Assembly (NCBI RefSeq): GCF_003967015.1
Contig: NZ_AP017564.1
Location: 1-64,000, forward strand
Direction of reading: 5' to 3'
DNA length: 64,000 nucleotides
Source of the DNA: Pseudanabaena sp. ABRG5-3
GTDB taxonomy: Bacteria; Cyanobacteriota; Cyanobacteriia; Pseudanabaenales; Pseudanabaenaceae
Shown one piece after another: positions 17,570-26,143 of this stretch. The notes beneath the pieces are model-generated. The model had not been told where the DNA came from and did not search any database. It saw only the letters and a program-made list of their open reading frames with translations. The number at the start of each line of letters is the position of its first letter. Positions within the stretch are counted from its first letter, which is position 1. The translations under genes were made by a program, and so were the position numbers.

Positions 17570-19804
17570 ATGACAAGAGAGTTTGATTTTCTCCCTAATT
17601 TGCCAAAATCTGATCTTGACGATCGCACATTTGCAGAATTAGTGAATGAATGTCTGCTGAGAATTCCTAGATATTGTCCTGAATGGACAAATTATAACCC
17701 TAGCGATCCTGGGGTGACATTGATCGAGCTATTTGCTTGGTTAACCGATCAAATGTTGATGAGGTTTAATCAGGTTCCAAGACGGAATTACGTTGCCTTT
17801 TTAGAATTACTTGGTATTCGGCTCCAAGCCCCCGCACCTTCGCAGACAGAAGTGACTTTTTATTTGAGTGCCTCTCTGCCTGAAGCCTATACCATTCCTG
17901 CGGGGAGTGAAGTTGCGACCTTACGCACAGAGGATGAAGAGGCAATTATTTTTAGTACTGATCACCCACTTGTGATTGCTAAACCGCGCATTGCTCATCT
18001 CTTAGCCGCACCCACAACGCAGGAAAAACCAGAATATTTACGCGATCTCTTGCAAGATGTCTGGACAGAAGATCCTGAACAGGAATGGTCTGGGCAGGAA
18101 ATAGCACTATTTAGCGATCCGCCACAGCCAAACAACTGTTTTTATGTAGTCTTTGATGAAAATCAACCGATTGACGGAAATGTCATTGCCCTCAAATTTA
18201 AAGGAGAATCAGCAACTACTACAGGGATTAATCCCAATAATCCCCCAAGGTATTGGGAAGCATGGGATGGATATGTCTGGCAGCCTGTGTTGTTAAAGGA
18301 TAGTGACGATCGCACTAAGGGGTTTAGCTTTAGTGAATTGGCAAATGAGGGGATTAATCCTTTACAAGGAGCCGAAATTATTTTTCATGTACCGTTAACT
18401 TGGAATGTGTCACAGTTCTCTACCTATCGGGGACGTTGGCTCCGATGTAGCTATGTAGAACTAACGGGAAACCAAGCGGGCTATAGCCGATCGCCCCATA
18501 TTATCGGAATGAGTGCCCGTGCGATCGGGGGAACGGTGACGGTGACGCAATGCCATGCCATTACCAATGAAGTTGTGGGCGAGAGTAATGGCAAAGCGGG
18601 ACAGGTTTTCTATTTACTAAATAAACCTGTTTTACCAAGAAAAGAGGATGAATACTTACTAATTACGCCGCCTGTGGGATTACCGCAAATATGGCATGAG
18701 GTGGAGAATTTTTCGGAGTCGGGAGCTAATGATTTGCATTATGTGATTGATTCCACCTCTGGCATGATCCAGTTTGGTCCTTTTGTGCAAGCACCGAATT
18801 ATCAGAGTCAACATACTTTACAACGCATGAGACTCCAAGGTGAGCCAATGCAAAGGGTACTGCCCGATGGTATGAGTAAGATCGCGATTAATAGTGACTC
18901 CAATCAAAACCTCAATTCCCGATCAAGTGGTAATCAGTATGGAGCGATACCGCCTAAAGGATCAGTCATTCAAATGGTGAAATATCGCACTGGTGGAGGC
19001 TTTCGCGGTAATGTGCAGAAGGGAAGTATTCAAATTGCTAAAAATGCAATTCCCTATGTGGCAAGTCTCACCAATCATTTATCCGCTTGCAATGGAGCAG
19101 ATGCCGAATCCCTTGATGATGTTGCCATCCGTGTTCCGAAAATGCTAAAGACTCGCGATCGCGCTGTGAATCAATCGGATTTTGAATATTTGACGCTCAT
19201 TGCGGGGGAAGGTGCAGTGGCAAGGGTTCTCTGTACACCTGCCAAACGAAGGGAAGATGCAGGTATTGTTAAGCTGTTAATCGTGCCGAGGGTCAGAACA
19301 GAAGGTATTGATCAGGGACAGGGGATTGCACCCGAACAATTTGTTTTAACTCCACAATTAAGCGATCGCATTTTGAATTATCTCGATGAACGCAAGATGC
19401 TAGGGGTGCAGATTCAATTGGAACCACCAAAATATGTGGGTGTATGCGTACAGACAGAAATTGCCCTTGAAGCAACCTATAGTAATCCTCTGGTACAACA
19501 GGATATCGTTCGCAATTTGAAAGTAATGCTATATCGTTTTCTCAATCCCATTAATGGAGGTGTGCAAGGACAAGGTTGGGAATTTGGTCGCCCTGTCTAT
19601 CCTTCTGATATTGTCAAACTATTGCAAAATGTACAGGGAGTGAGATTTTTAGGCACAGTACAGTTATTTGAACTGCGCTATGAAAATGGCGAATGGGTGC
19701 GAAGACTTTCCCCACAGCCAATTATTGACCCCAGCCCAACGGGTTTAATATGTTCTTGGCGTAGTCCAAGGTTCCGATCTAGCCATGTAATTAACATTGT
19801 ATAG
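17570..19804 (+). CDS. Baseplate J-like assembly protein
   Basis: A 744-aa protein of the large baseplate J/gp6 family found in eCIS and related clusters (TIGR02243-like). The N-terminal pattern is CPEWTNYNPSDPGVTLIELF and FAWLTDQMLMRFNQVPRRNY; the core includes YRTGGGFRGNVQKGSIQIAK and AVNQSDFEYLTLIAGEGAVA. J proteins form the ring of wedges around the spike hub. Length is in the usual range for this subfamily. It follows gp25 after 132 nt. Confidence 0.9.
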   Translation: MTREFDFLPNLPKSDLDDRTFAELVNECLLRIPRYCPEWTNYNPSDPGVTLIELFAWLTDQMLMRFNQVPRRNYVAFLELLGIRLQAPAPSQTEVTFYLSASLPEAYTIPAGSEVATLRTEDEEAIIFSTDHPLVIAKPRIAHLLAAPTTQEKPEYLRDLLQDVWTEDPEQEWSGQEIALFSDPPQPNNCFYVVFDENQPIDGNVIALKFKGESATTTGINPNNPPRYWEAWDGYVWQPVLLKDSDDRTKGFSFSELANEGINPLQGAEIIFHVPLTWNVSQFSTYRGRWLRCSYVELTGNQAGYSRSPHIIGMSARAIGGTVTVTQCHAITNEVVGESNGKAGQVFYLLNKPVLPRKEDEYLLITPPVGLPQIWHEVENFSESGANDLHYVIDSTSGMIQFGPFVQAPNYQSQHTLQRMRLQGEPMQRVLPDGMSKIAINSDSNQNLNSRSSGNQYGAIPPKGSVIQMVKYRTGGGFRGNVQKGSIQIAKNAIPYVASLTNHLSACNGADAESLDDVAIRVPKMLKTRDRAVNQSDFEYLTLIAGEGAVARVLCTPAKRREDAGIVKLLIVPRVRTEGIDQGQGIAPEQFVLTPQLSDRILNYLDERKMLGVQIQLEPPKYVGVCVQTEIALEATYSNPLVQQDIVRNLKVMLYRFLNPINGGVQGQGWEFGRPVYPSDIVKLLQNVQGVRFLGTVQLFELRYENGEWVRRLSPQPIIDPSPTGLICSWRSPRFRSSHVINIV

Positions 19805-19883
19805 AAACATCGTATAGAAGTTTTGATTTTGCTGCTATAGACAAAATCGCCCTTTACCTCAGAAAATCCTATGGCTCAAACCT

Positions 19884-20963
19884 ATGGCTCAAAAAAGTAA
19901 GCTGCAAGCGTTAAGTGTTCGCCTAGTCTCAATGAAGTCCCCTGAGGCAAATGAAGAAACTCTTGCCAGCGCTGATCTGAGCAATGGGAAGCAAGAGTTT
20001 ACTTTGGCTGTGAATAGAGGGCGATCGCCAAATGATTGTAAATTGCTGATCCATCCTAGTGAACCTAGCGAAATTGTTGTTAAGCTGAAAAACTCCAGCA
20101 ACCGATCACTCTTAACTGACTTGCGTGTAGAGGGCAATTTCCCTAGCGAATGGTGTCAAATTGGGATGGAAGGGAACGAGCTACTACCCCATACTGAAAT
20201 GGAAGCCGTTTTATATTTCCAAGTTCCTGCGGACTTTTTTGAGGGGCAAGAAGCGATCGCACAGGGGCAATCTCTCACAATTAACTATCATGGGCTATTA
20301 CAGGTTTACGGTGGCTATGCCAGCACTAATTCAGGTACAGAAACTTTAGAATTAACCTCCCGCCTAGAACTATTTGATATTGAACCCTTTCGTCTATATG
20401 TGCGACCGACGAGCCTCTATTTAGACTTTCTGCCCGATGTCTATCGTGAAGTTGATTTTGTGGGGCGAATGCTCAAAATTTTTGAGGAATGCTTTGAGCC
20501 TGATGTGCAAATTTCCGATGCACTATGGGCATATCTCGACCCGATGCTTGCGTCAGAGCCGATGTTGCCATTTCTTGCCCATTGGGTGGGTTGGGAGTTA
20601 GTTCCTAACCTTGATATGCAGCGTCAACGCTATTTGATCAAACAAGCGATGAAAATCTACCGTTGGCGGGGAACCCGTCGCGGTTTGCGATTTTATATTC
20701 ATTTGTTTACGGGCTTGCCCCTTGATGAGCATTTACCTGAACATGAAAAACATATTAGTATTTTTGAGATTACAGGTCGTGGTTTTGTGCTTGGGGAAGC
20801 ATCTCTGGCGATCAATGCATCGACAGGGGGAGGTAGACCTTTTCATTTCATTGTGAGGATTCGTAACGATTTACAAAATAGCCTCGATTTATCGCTAATT
20901 CATCGGATTATCGAACAGGAGAAACCCGCTTTTTGTACCTACGATTTAGAAATTACGAGATAG
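19884..20963 (+). CDS. Tail protein I-like protein with N-terminal Ig-like domain
   Basis: A 359-aa protein. Residues about 1-170 look like an Ig/beta-sandwich domain. Residues about 185-300 match the TIGR02242/P2 gpI-like tail domain: YLDFLPDVYREVDFVGRMLK, LPFLAHWVGWELVPNLDMQR, WRGTRRGLRFYIHLFTG. It would complete the wedge with J. A 13-bp tandem duplication at the start places a second ATG at 19871 in another frame, which opens only nine codons; the ATG at 19884 gives the full protein. Its stop lies inside the hairpin at 20960-20990. Confidence 0.85.
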   Translation: MAQKSKLQALSVRLVSMKSPEANEETLASADLSNGKQEFTLAVNRGRSPNDCKLLIHPSEPSEIVVKLKNSSNRSLLTDLRVEGNFPSEWCQIGMEGNELLPHTEMEAVLYFQVPADFFEGQEAIAQGQSLTINYHGLLQVYGGYASTNSGTETLELTSRLELFDIEPFRLYVRPTSLYLDFLPDVYREVDFVGRMLKIFEECFEPDVQISDALWAYLDPMLASEPMLPFLAHWVGWELVPNLDMQRQRYLIKQAMKIYRWRGTRRGLRFYIHLFTGLPLDEHLPEHEKHISIFEITGRGFVLGEASLAINASTGGGRPFHFIVRIRNDLQNSLDLSLIHRIIEQEKPAFCTYDLEITR

Positions 20964-20990
20964 AAAGTGGCGCTTTGCGCCACTTTCTAT
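20960..20990 (+). terminator. Perfect 14-bp hairpin, 3-nt loop, after the tail I gene
   Basis: Left arm 20960-20973, loop TTT, right arm 20977-20990, perfect complementarity. It overlaps the stop codon (20961-20963) of the tail I gene. There is no strong T-run after it, so it may be a processing or stability hairpin within the locus rather than a full stop. Confidence 0.55.
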
Positions 20991-21043
20991 GAACATTTTA
21001 AGATTTAGAAATTATTTAGATTTAGATTTAGATTTAGTTTTTT

Positions 21044-22519
21044 ATGAATGACTTTCCCTATCCCGAAATTCAGTCCTTTGAGCGGTTACAGGTATCCGAT
21101 GGCTTGATGATTAATAGTGAGCGTTGGCGACTAGCTCACGAATATCACCAGCAACGCCAAAATGTACAGTTTCAGTCCTTGTTTCTACCTGGCATTATCT
21201 GTGGCTTAGGTGTTGCACCTATTGAAGCCCCTGCGGACTTGCCAGCAAAATTTCGGGATGGGCGTTGGGTACAGATTCAACCAGGGATTGCGATTGATCT
21301 CTATGGCAATTTTATTGTTGTTCCTACACCTCTAGACTTTCGGATTTCTACGGCAGCTTACGATCGCCAAATCGAATTGGTCTATCTAGTACTGAGCTAT
21401 GTCGATCCCGCTAAACTCAAGCGAGCAGCTAGTAATGAAGTCCTTGTAGAAACCTTTCGGGTTAATGAAAAAACTGATCCACCCGTAGATACTGATATTG
21501 AGATTTGTCGAATTGCGATCGCTGAAGGTGGGTTGGAAATTCAAAAGCCTGCGGATCTGTTTGTGCCTACGTTATCTGAATTGGATATGCGTTATCGGCT
21601 GAAAGCGAAGCTCCGTCCTGAAAATACTATTCGTATTGCTTACTTTCGTGATCATCCAAATAGTGATCGTCCAAATAGCGATCGCCAGAATTTAGAAATA
21701 GCCATCCATCAAAACTTTAAATTTTTAGGACAAGCAATATCCAGTCTTGCTCCTAGCCTCAGTCTTGCTGACAAAATTGGGAATCTTGATCTGCAAGCAG
21801 AACTTACCCCTAGTCAACTCCTGCCCTATCAATTAATTTACTTAAATAATGCTCAAGCTGCAACTTTAAATGAAGCTACTCAACTCGCCTTAAGAGAATA
21901 TGTGGATCATGGTGGTTTGATTCTAATTGAAACCGATATCCATAATACAAAGCTGGAAAATCTCCTAGCAGTGAAGTATGAACTGCAAAGTGCTAATGCT
22001 AAGCTGAAAAAAAATTCTGCCTCACAATTTAATGATCAGTTTAATGGCAGTGGTGCTGATTACTCTAGTATGCAGGCAGAAATTCAATCTGAAATTGAGG
22101 CGATCTCGATCGAAGTTCAGTCCCAAGCCGATGAGTTCTTAGCTACTTTCAAAAGTAATCTGCCAATGGAAGCACCAATGCGGAACTTTGCAGAACTAGA
22201 GAGAAACCATCCTCTGCGTAGTCAACCATTTCTATTTGCAAACTTACCCATGATCATCGAGCAGCCCATTCAAGTTTTAACAAATGGCGGCATCATCACC
22301 ATATTTGGTTTCCTTTCGGAGCTTTGGGGTGGTTTGGCAGATATTCAAGAGCTTTCGCGAGAGCAGATTCGGACTTTCCAAGAATTAGGAATTAATATCC
22401 TCAACTATGCAGCTCAGCGTCATGCGATCGCTAGTTCAATGCAGATTAATCCTAAATACGCCAGTAATGCCACAGCGACAAGCGATCAACGCCGTATTAC
22501 GAATATGACTGCTAGTTAG
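21044..22519 (+). CDS. Baseplate accessory protein with DUF4159-like domain
   Basis: A 491-aa protein. The N-terminal part (RLQVSDGLMINSERWRLAHE, then FLPGIICGLGVAPIE) resembles proteins of tail-like/eCIS clusters that begin with an RxLHN..GWGVVCGL-type motif. Residues about 210-460 resemble DUF4159 (YVDHGGLILIETD; LSREQIRTFQELGINILNYA). That fold is related to the flavodoxin-like domains that begin ThuA/GATase-type proteins. A short internal duplication (NSDRPNSDRQ) is present. It probably sits at the baseplate rim; no enzymatic role can be argued from the sequence. Confidence 0.6.
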   Translation: MNDFPYPEIQSFERLQVSDGLMINSERWRLAHEYHQQRQNVQFQSLFLPGIICGLGVAPIEAPADLPAKFRDGRWVQIQPGIAIDLYGNFIVVPTPLDFRISTAAYDRQIELVYLVLSYVDPAKLKRAASNEVLVETFRVNEKTDPPVDTDIEICRIAIAEGGLEIQKPADLFVPTLSELDMRYRLKAKLRPENTIRIAYFRDHPNSDRPNSDRQNLEIAIHQNFKFLGQAISSLAPSLSLADKIGNLDLQAELTPSQLLPYQLIYLNNAQAATLNEATQLALREYVDHGGLILIETDIHNTKLENLLAVKYELQSANAKLKKNSASQFNDQFNGSGADYSSMQAEIQSEIEAISIEVQSQADEFLATFKSNLPMEAPMRNFAELERNHPLRSQPFLFANLPMIIEQPIQVLTNGGIITIFGFLSELWGGLADIQELSREQIRTFQELGINILNYAAQRHAIASSMQINPKYASNATATSDQRRITNMTAS

Positions 22520-22574
22520 GATTACAGATTTATTACAGAGTTGCTATTGATTTATTTATTAAGGTTATCTATTC

Positions 22575-23951
22575 ATGTCTTCTATTCGCCAAGTTTTTCC
22601 CATAGTTCTTAGCATCCAAATTACCGTTGCCGTTGGTATCACCAGTTGGATTTCTTTTAGTGGTAGTGAACGGGCTGTGCAGAAGTTAACTCGCCAGCTT
22701 TGCGATAACTTAAACTTTCGAGTTGAGCAGCAAATTAATTCCTATTTCCAAGATTCAGTACAGCTCAATCAGGCTGTGACTACGGCTTTAATCAATGGTA
22801 CTGTTAGCCCCAATGATATTACCCAAGTCCAGAAAGAGATTTTTGATAAATCACGGGAATTTAGCACGCAAAATATTCTCTTTTATGGCAATGAAAGAGG
22901 AGCTATGGTGGGAATTGAACGTCAAGCTCCATCGAGTTCCAAATTCCTATTACGGATTCGCAATGAAAGTACTGCTCCCAATCGTCCTACCTATGAACTA
23001 AGTGAGAATGGTGAACAGGGTAAGTTAGTTACTAATGAGGTGTATGACCATCGCACTCGCCCTTGGTATGTAGGAGCAAAACAAGCTGGGAAAGCGATTT
23101 GGAGTTCGATTTTTGTCAGTACGACCGATGGTGAACTAACTACGACTAAAGCCACGCCAATCTATAGTACTGAAGGTGTTTTTCAGGGCGTAGTAGGTAT
23201 TAATATTTCCATGAAACAGATTAAGCAGTTTATGCGGGAGATTCGTCCTACGGAGCAATGGAATGTATTTCTAGTCGAAGAAAATGGAAGTTTACTTGCA
23301 TCTACCTCCGAAGAACCTATTTTTCAAAAGGAAGGCAATGGTATTAAGCGTTTTGAAGTATCCCAAAGTAAAGATCTGAAACTACGCAAAGTTGGTTTAG
23401 CGGTACAGGAGCAGTTTGGCGGATTTCAAAATCTGCAAAACTCCCAAATTCTCGAATTTGAGTCTAATGGCGAGAAATATATCGTTAGTACCCACAAACT
23501 TGCCAAAGAATTACAGCTAAATTGGTCGGTTGGTATCATCGTACCTAAGTCTATTTTTATGCAGGAAATTGATGATAATAACCGTGTCACTTTGATCATT
23601 ATTGTGATTATGCTAGGAGTCAATATTCTCATTGGATTAGCGATCGCATCATGGCTATTACGTCCGATTAAAGATCTAATGACTGCGGCTAAAGGAATTG
23701 AAGAAGAATCCTTTAATCCTGAAGAGTTAACTACAATTGCGGCTAGAAAGGATGAACTAGGACAAATGGCAAGGGTATTTCAAGAGATGGGCAGTACGAT
23801 TTATGAACGTCAACAGGGTATGAAAAGCCAATTACGCAAGTTACGCGCTGAAAAGGATGAAGCTAAAAAAGCGGCGATCGCTTCCCAAATGGGGCAATCA
23901 AATTCTTTACAACTAATTTTGAGTCGTGCGCGAGCTGTTCGTAATAAATAG
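22575..23951 (+). CDS. dCache-HAMP membrane sensor without output domain
   Basis: A 458-aa protein. TM1 is about residues 7-27 and TM2 about 337-360. Between them is a double-Cache-type periplasmic domain (YDHRTRPWYVGAKQAGKAIW, TKATPIYSTEGVFQGVVGIN). A HAMP-like segment follows (LLRPIKDLMTAAKGIEEESF) and then a Lys/Glu-rich coiled coil of about 45 residues. There is no kinase, cyclase or MCP signalling domain. It is the next-to-last gene of the locus, 12 nt before the WD40 gene. I infer that it senses an outside ligand and acts on the tail-like particle or its anchor. Confidence 0.8.
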   Translation: MSSIRQVFPIVLSIQITVAVGITSWISFSGSERAVQKLTRQLCDNLNFRVEQQINSYFQDSVQLNQAVTTALINGTVSPNDITQVQKEIFDKSREFSTQNILFYGNERGAMVGIERQAPSSSKFLLRIRNESTAPNRPTYELSENGEQGKLVTNEVYDHRTRPWYVGAKQAGKAIWSSIFVSTTDGELTTTKATPIYSTEGVFQGVVGINISMKQIKQFMREIRPTEQWNVFLVEENGSLLASTSEEPIFQKEGNGIKRFEVSQSKDLKLRKVGLAVQEQFGGFQNLQNSQILEFESNGEKYIVSTHKLAKELQLNWSVGIIVPKSIFMQEIDDNNRVTLIIIVIMLGVNILIGLAIASWLLRPIKDLMTAAKGIEEESFNPEELTTIAARKDELGQMARVFQEMGSTIYERQQGMKSQLRKLRAEKDEAKKAAIASQMGQSNSLQLILSRARAVRNK

Positions 23952-23963
23952 GAGAACCCATCG

Positions 23964-26132
23964 ATGTCAGTAAATCAAATTGGTTTAGAAATCCCTCAGA
24001 AAGAATTAAGTTTCAAAGTTGGCTCAACTAACAACTCTTTTCCTGTAGTTGTCGTTAATGATAGTAATCAATTTGCTAGTTTTCAAATTGAACTAATTGC
24101 CGCAGGTGCTGATACTAAAGAGGTGGGCTATGAGTGGTATACAATTTCTCCCGATGTCAGTGTTAAAATTCCTCCCGGGGATTTAGTTGAGTTTGTGGTT
24201 GCCATTGTCGAACCACCGATCGCAGGTTTCTCTGGAGTAATGAATATTACTGTCCGAGCTTTCTCCATTGAGTTGCGCGAAGAAAATCGGGAAGTCCTCC
24301 GCATCAATCTCCAACAAGGAGCAGGGCGATCGCTACTGAAGCTAGAAGTACCCGCAAATAAGCTACAAGGGGTTCCTCTGGATACCTTAGAAATTCCAAT
24401 TTTAATTAGCAACCCTAGCCAACAAAACACCAACGTTACCTTAAGCTGTGTTGATTTACCTGAATCATGGTTCCCTAAAGGTAGTATTCAACAGTTTCAA
24501 CTAAAACCAGGGGCGCAACTAACGACTTCCTTTATCTGTACATTGCCCTTTAACCAAGATGCGATCGCTAAGGTTTATCCATTTACGATTAAGGTATCCC
24601 ATACCAATGGATTGCCATCACAGTTACAAAGTAACCTTGAAGTATTACCCAAAGGCTCTCTCACCGTTATCTGTCCATCAAAATTACAGATTATTCCTGC
24701 TAAAAGACCTTGGAAATTATGGTGGAAATTTTGGGCAACTTCCCCTGCTATATTTAACTTAACCGCAGATAATGATAGTAACCTGCCCCAACAAATAGAC
24801 TTTGAGGTTGAGAATGTTGAATCAACTGATTATGAGGATTTCTCCTTTGAAGTCTCACCCAATAATGTTGAAATAGCACCATTTAGTAAAACCGATCTCA
24901 CACTCCAGATTGATAAGGATCGACCTTGGATTGGGAACAGTCAAAAACTGAACCTATTGATCAAGGCAAATTGGCAAGATACCCGTGTTAACACCATTGA
25001 CGAAGTTCAGACTATAGAAGTCATCATCAAGCCAGTAGTCTCGATTTTGACATTAATTATTGTTCTAGCTATCATCATTTTGGGTTTGGGTTGGTTATCG
25101 GGGCTTAGTCTTGAGAATCCATTCCCGTCTCACAGAAGTGCAGTTACATCAATTCAGTACGATGGTAGTGGTAATCATGCCATTAGTAGTTCCAATGATC
25201 GCACGATTCGTCAATGGAATGTTGCAGGGCTATATCAACCCTTTACTAACTATGATCTTGGTGTTTTAACGGAAGCGAAAAAGGCAATTCGGATAGTGCG
25301 TTATCGCCCTGTGGATAATGATTTAATTGCCGCAGGTTTGGAAAATGGCGAAATTCAAATCTTAGATACACAATCTGCCAATAAGCGATTGCTAGCAGCC
25401 TTTAGCAGTCAAAATGACGATCGAGTGTTTGGTCTAGAATATACCCTTGATGGTCGTAATCTTTTTAGTGGGCATGGTAGTGGCATGGTTTTGCGTTGGG
25501 ATCTCCAAAATCTATTTACCAATCCACCCACCCAACCCAGTCAAACCAAGAAATTTGATTTTGCAATTAATGCGATCGCTTTAGTCGGGCAGGATGACAG
25601 TACTCTTGCGATCGCAGGGCGCTATAACCAGCTAGTCCTCTGGAATTGGGTAAATAATACGGTGAAAACGATTCCTTACACTAATAAGGGAGGACAGGAT
25701 GACTATATCCAAAGTATTGATGTACCTGAGCGGAAGCGTAATCTCCTTGCCACATCTGACAATCAAGGCTATATCGCCGTCTGGGATCTTAGTACTTGCT
25801 TACAAAGCGATCGCCCCTGTCAATTAGTCGAGGGTTGGCAAGAAGCTCATCACGGTAAAGCGGTGCGATCGGTCGCCTTTAGTAACCAAGGATGCTACTT
25901 GGTCAGTGGTGGTGATGATGGCGAGACTAAAATCTGGACTCTCAATTCCAATGGTAAACGCACGGCTAGTGAGATTAATAGCAAATCCTTAGAAAAATCT
26001 AATTCTCCAATTAGTGCGGTGGATATTCACTTGACTGCTAGAGATATTTTGATTTTAAGTGGTACAAATGAAGGTCGAGTTATGAGTCACAAAACTGAGC
26101 GTATTGGTAAGATCGGCTGTGATAGCTTCTAA
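23964..26132 (+). CDS. Ig-like - TM - WD40 repeat protein closing the tail-like locus
   Basis: A 722-aa protein. Residues 1 to about 350 form several Ig/CARDB-like beta-sandwich domains without a signal peptide. A TM helix lies at about 357-378 (ILTLIIVLAIIILGLGWLSG). From about 390 on there are WD40 repeats (AVTSIQYDGSGNHAISSSND, VRSVAFSNQGCYLVSGGDDG) forming a beta-propeller. It lies 12 nt after the Cache gene, so the two are almost certainly co-transcribed. A membrane-tethered propeller could dock the baseplate to a membrane. Its stop is only 11 nt from the convergent modBC stop, and I see no terminator between them. Confidence 0.82.
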   Translation: MSVNQIGLEIPQKELSFKVGSTNNSFPVVVVNDSNQFASFQIELIAAGADTKEVGYEWYTISPDVSVKIPPGDLVEFVVAIVEPPIAGFSGVMNITVRAFSIELREENREVLRINLQQGAGRSLLKLEVPANKLQGVPLDTLEIPILISNPSQQNTNVTLSCVDLPESWFPKGSIQQFQLKPGAQLTTSFICTLPFNQDAIAKVYPFTIKVSHTNGLPSQLQSNLEVLPKGSLTVICPSKLQIIPAKRPWKLWWKFWATSPAIFNLTADNDSNLPQQIDFEVENVESTDYEDFSFEVSPNNVEIAPFSKTDLTLQIDKDRPWIGNSQKLNLLIKANWQDTRVNTIDEVQTIEVIIKPVVSILTLIIVLAIIILGLGWLSGLSLENPFPSHRSAVTSIQYDGSGNHAISSSNDRTIRQWNVAGLYQPFTNYDLGVLTEAKKAIRIVRYRPVDNDLIAAGLENGEIQILDTQSANKRLLAAFSSQNDDRVFGLEYTLDGRNLFSGHGSGMVLRWDLQNLFTNPPTQPSQTKKFDFAINAIALVGQDDSTLAIAGRYNQLVLWNWVNNTVKTIPYTNKGGQDDYIQSIDVPERKRNLLATSDNQGYIAVWDLSTCLQSDRPCQLVEGWQEAHHGKAVRSVAFSNQGCYLVSGGDDGETKIWTLNSNGKRTASEINSKSLEKSNSPISAVDIHLTARDILILSGTNEGRVMSHKTERIGKIGCDSF

Positions 26133-26143
26133 TGCAATGGTTT

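Noticed and set aside
5773-26132. Integrated prophage
   Set aside because: No capsid, portal, terminase, integrase, lysis or replication gene is present, and no attachment-site duplication was seen; only tail/baseplate-type genes plus membrane sensors.
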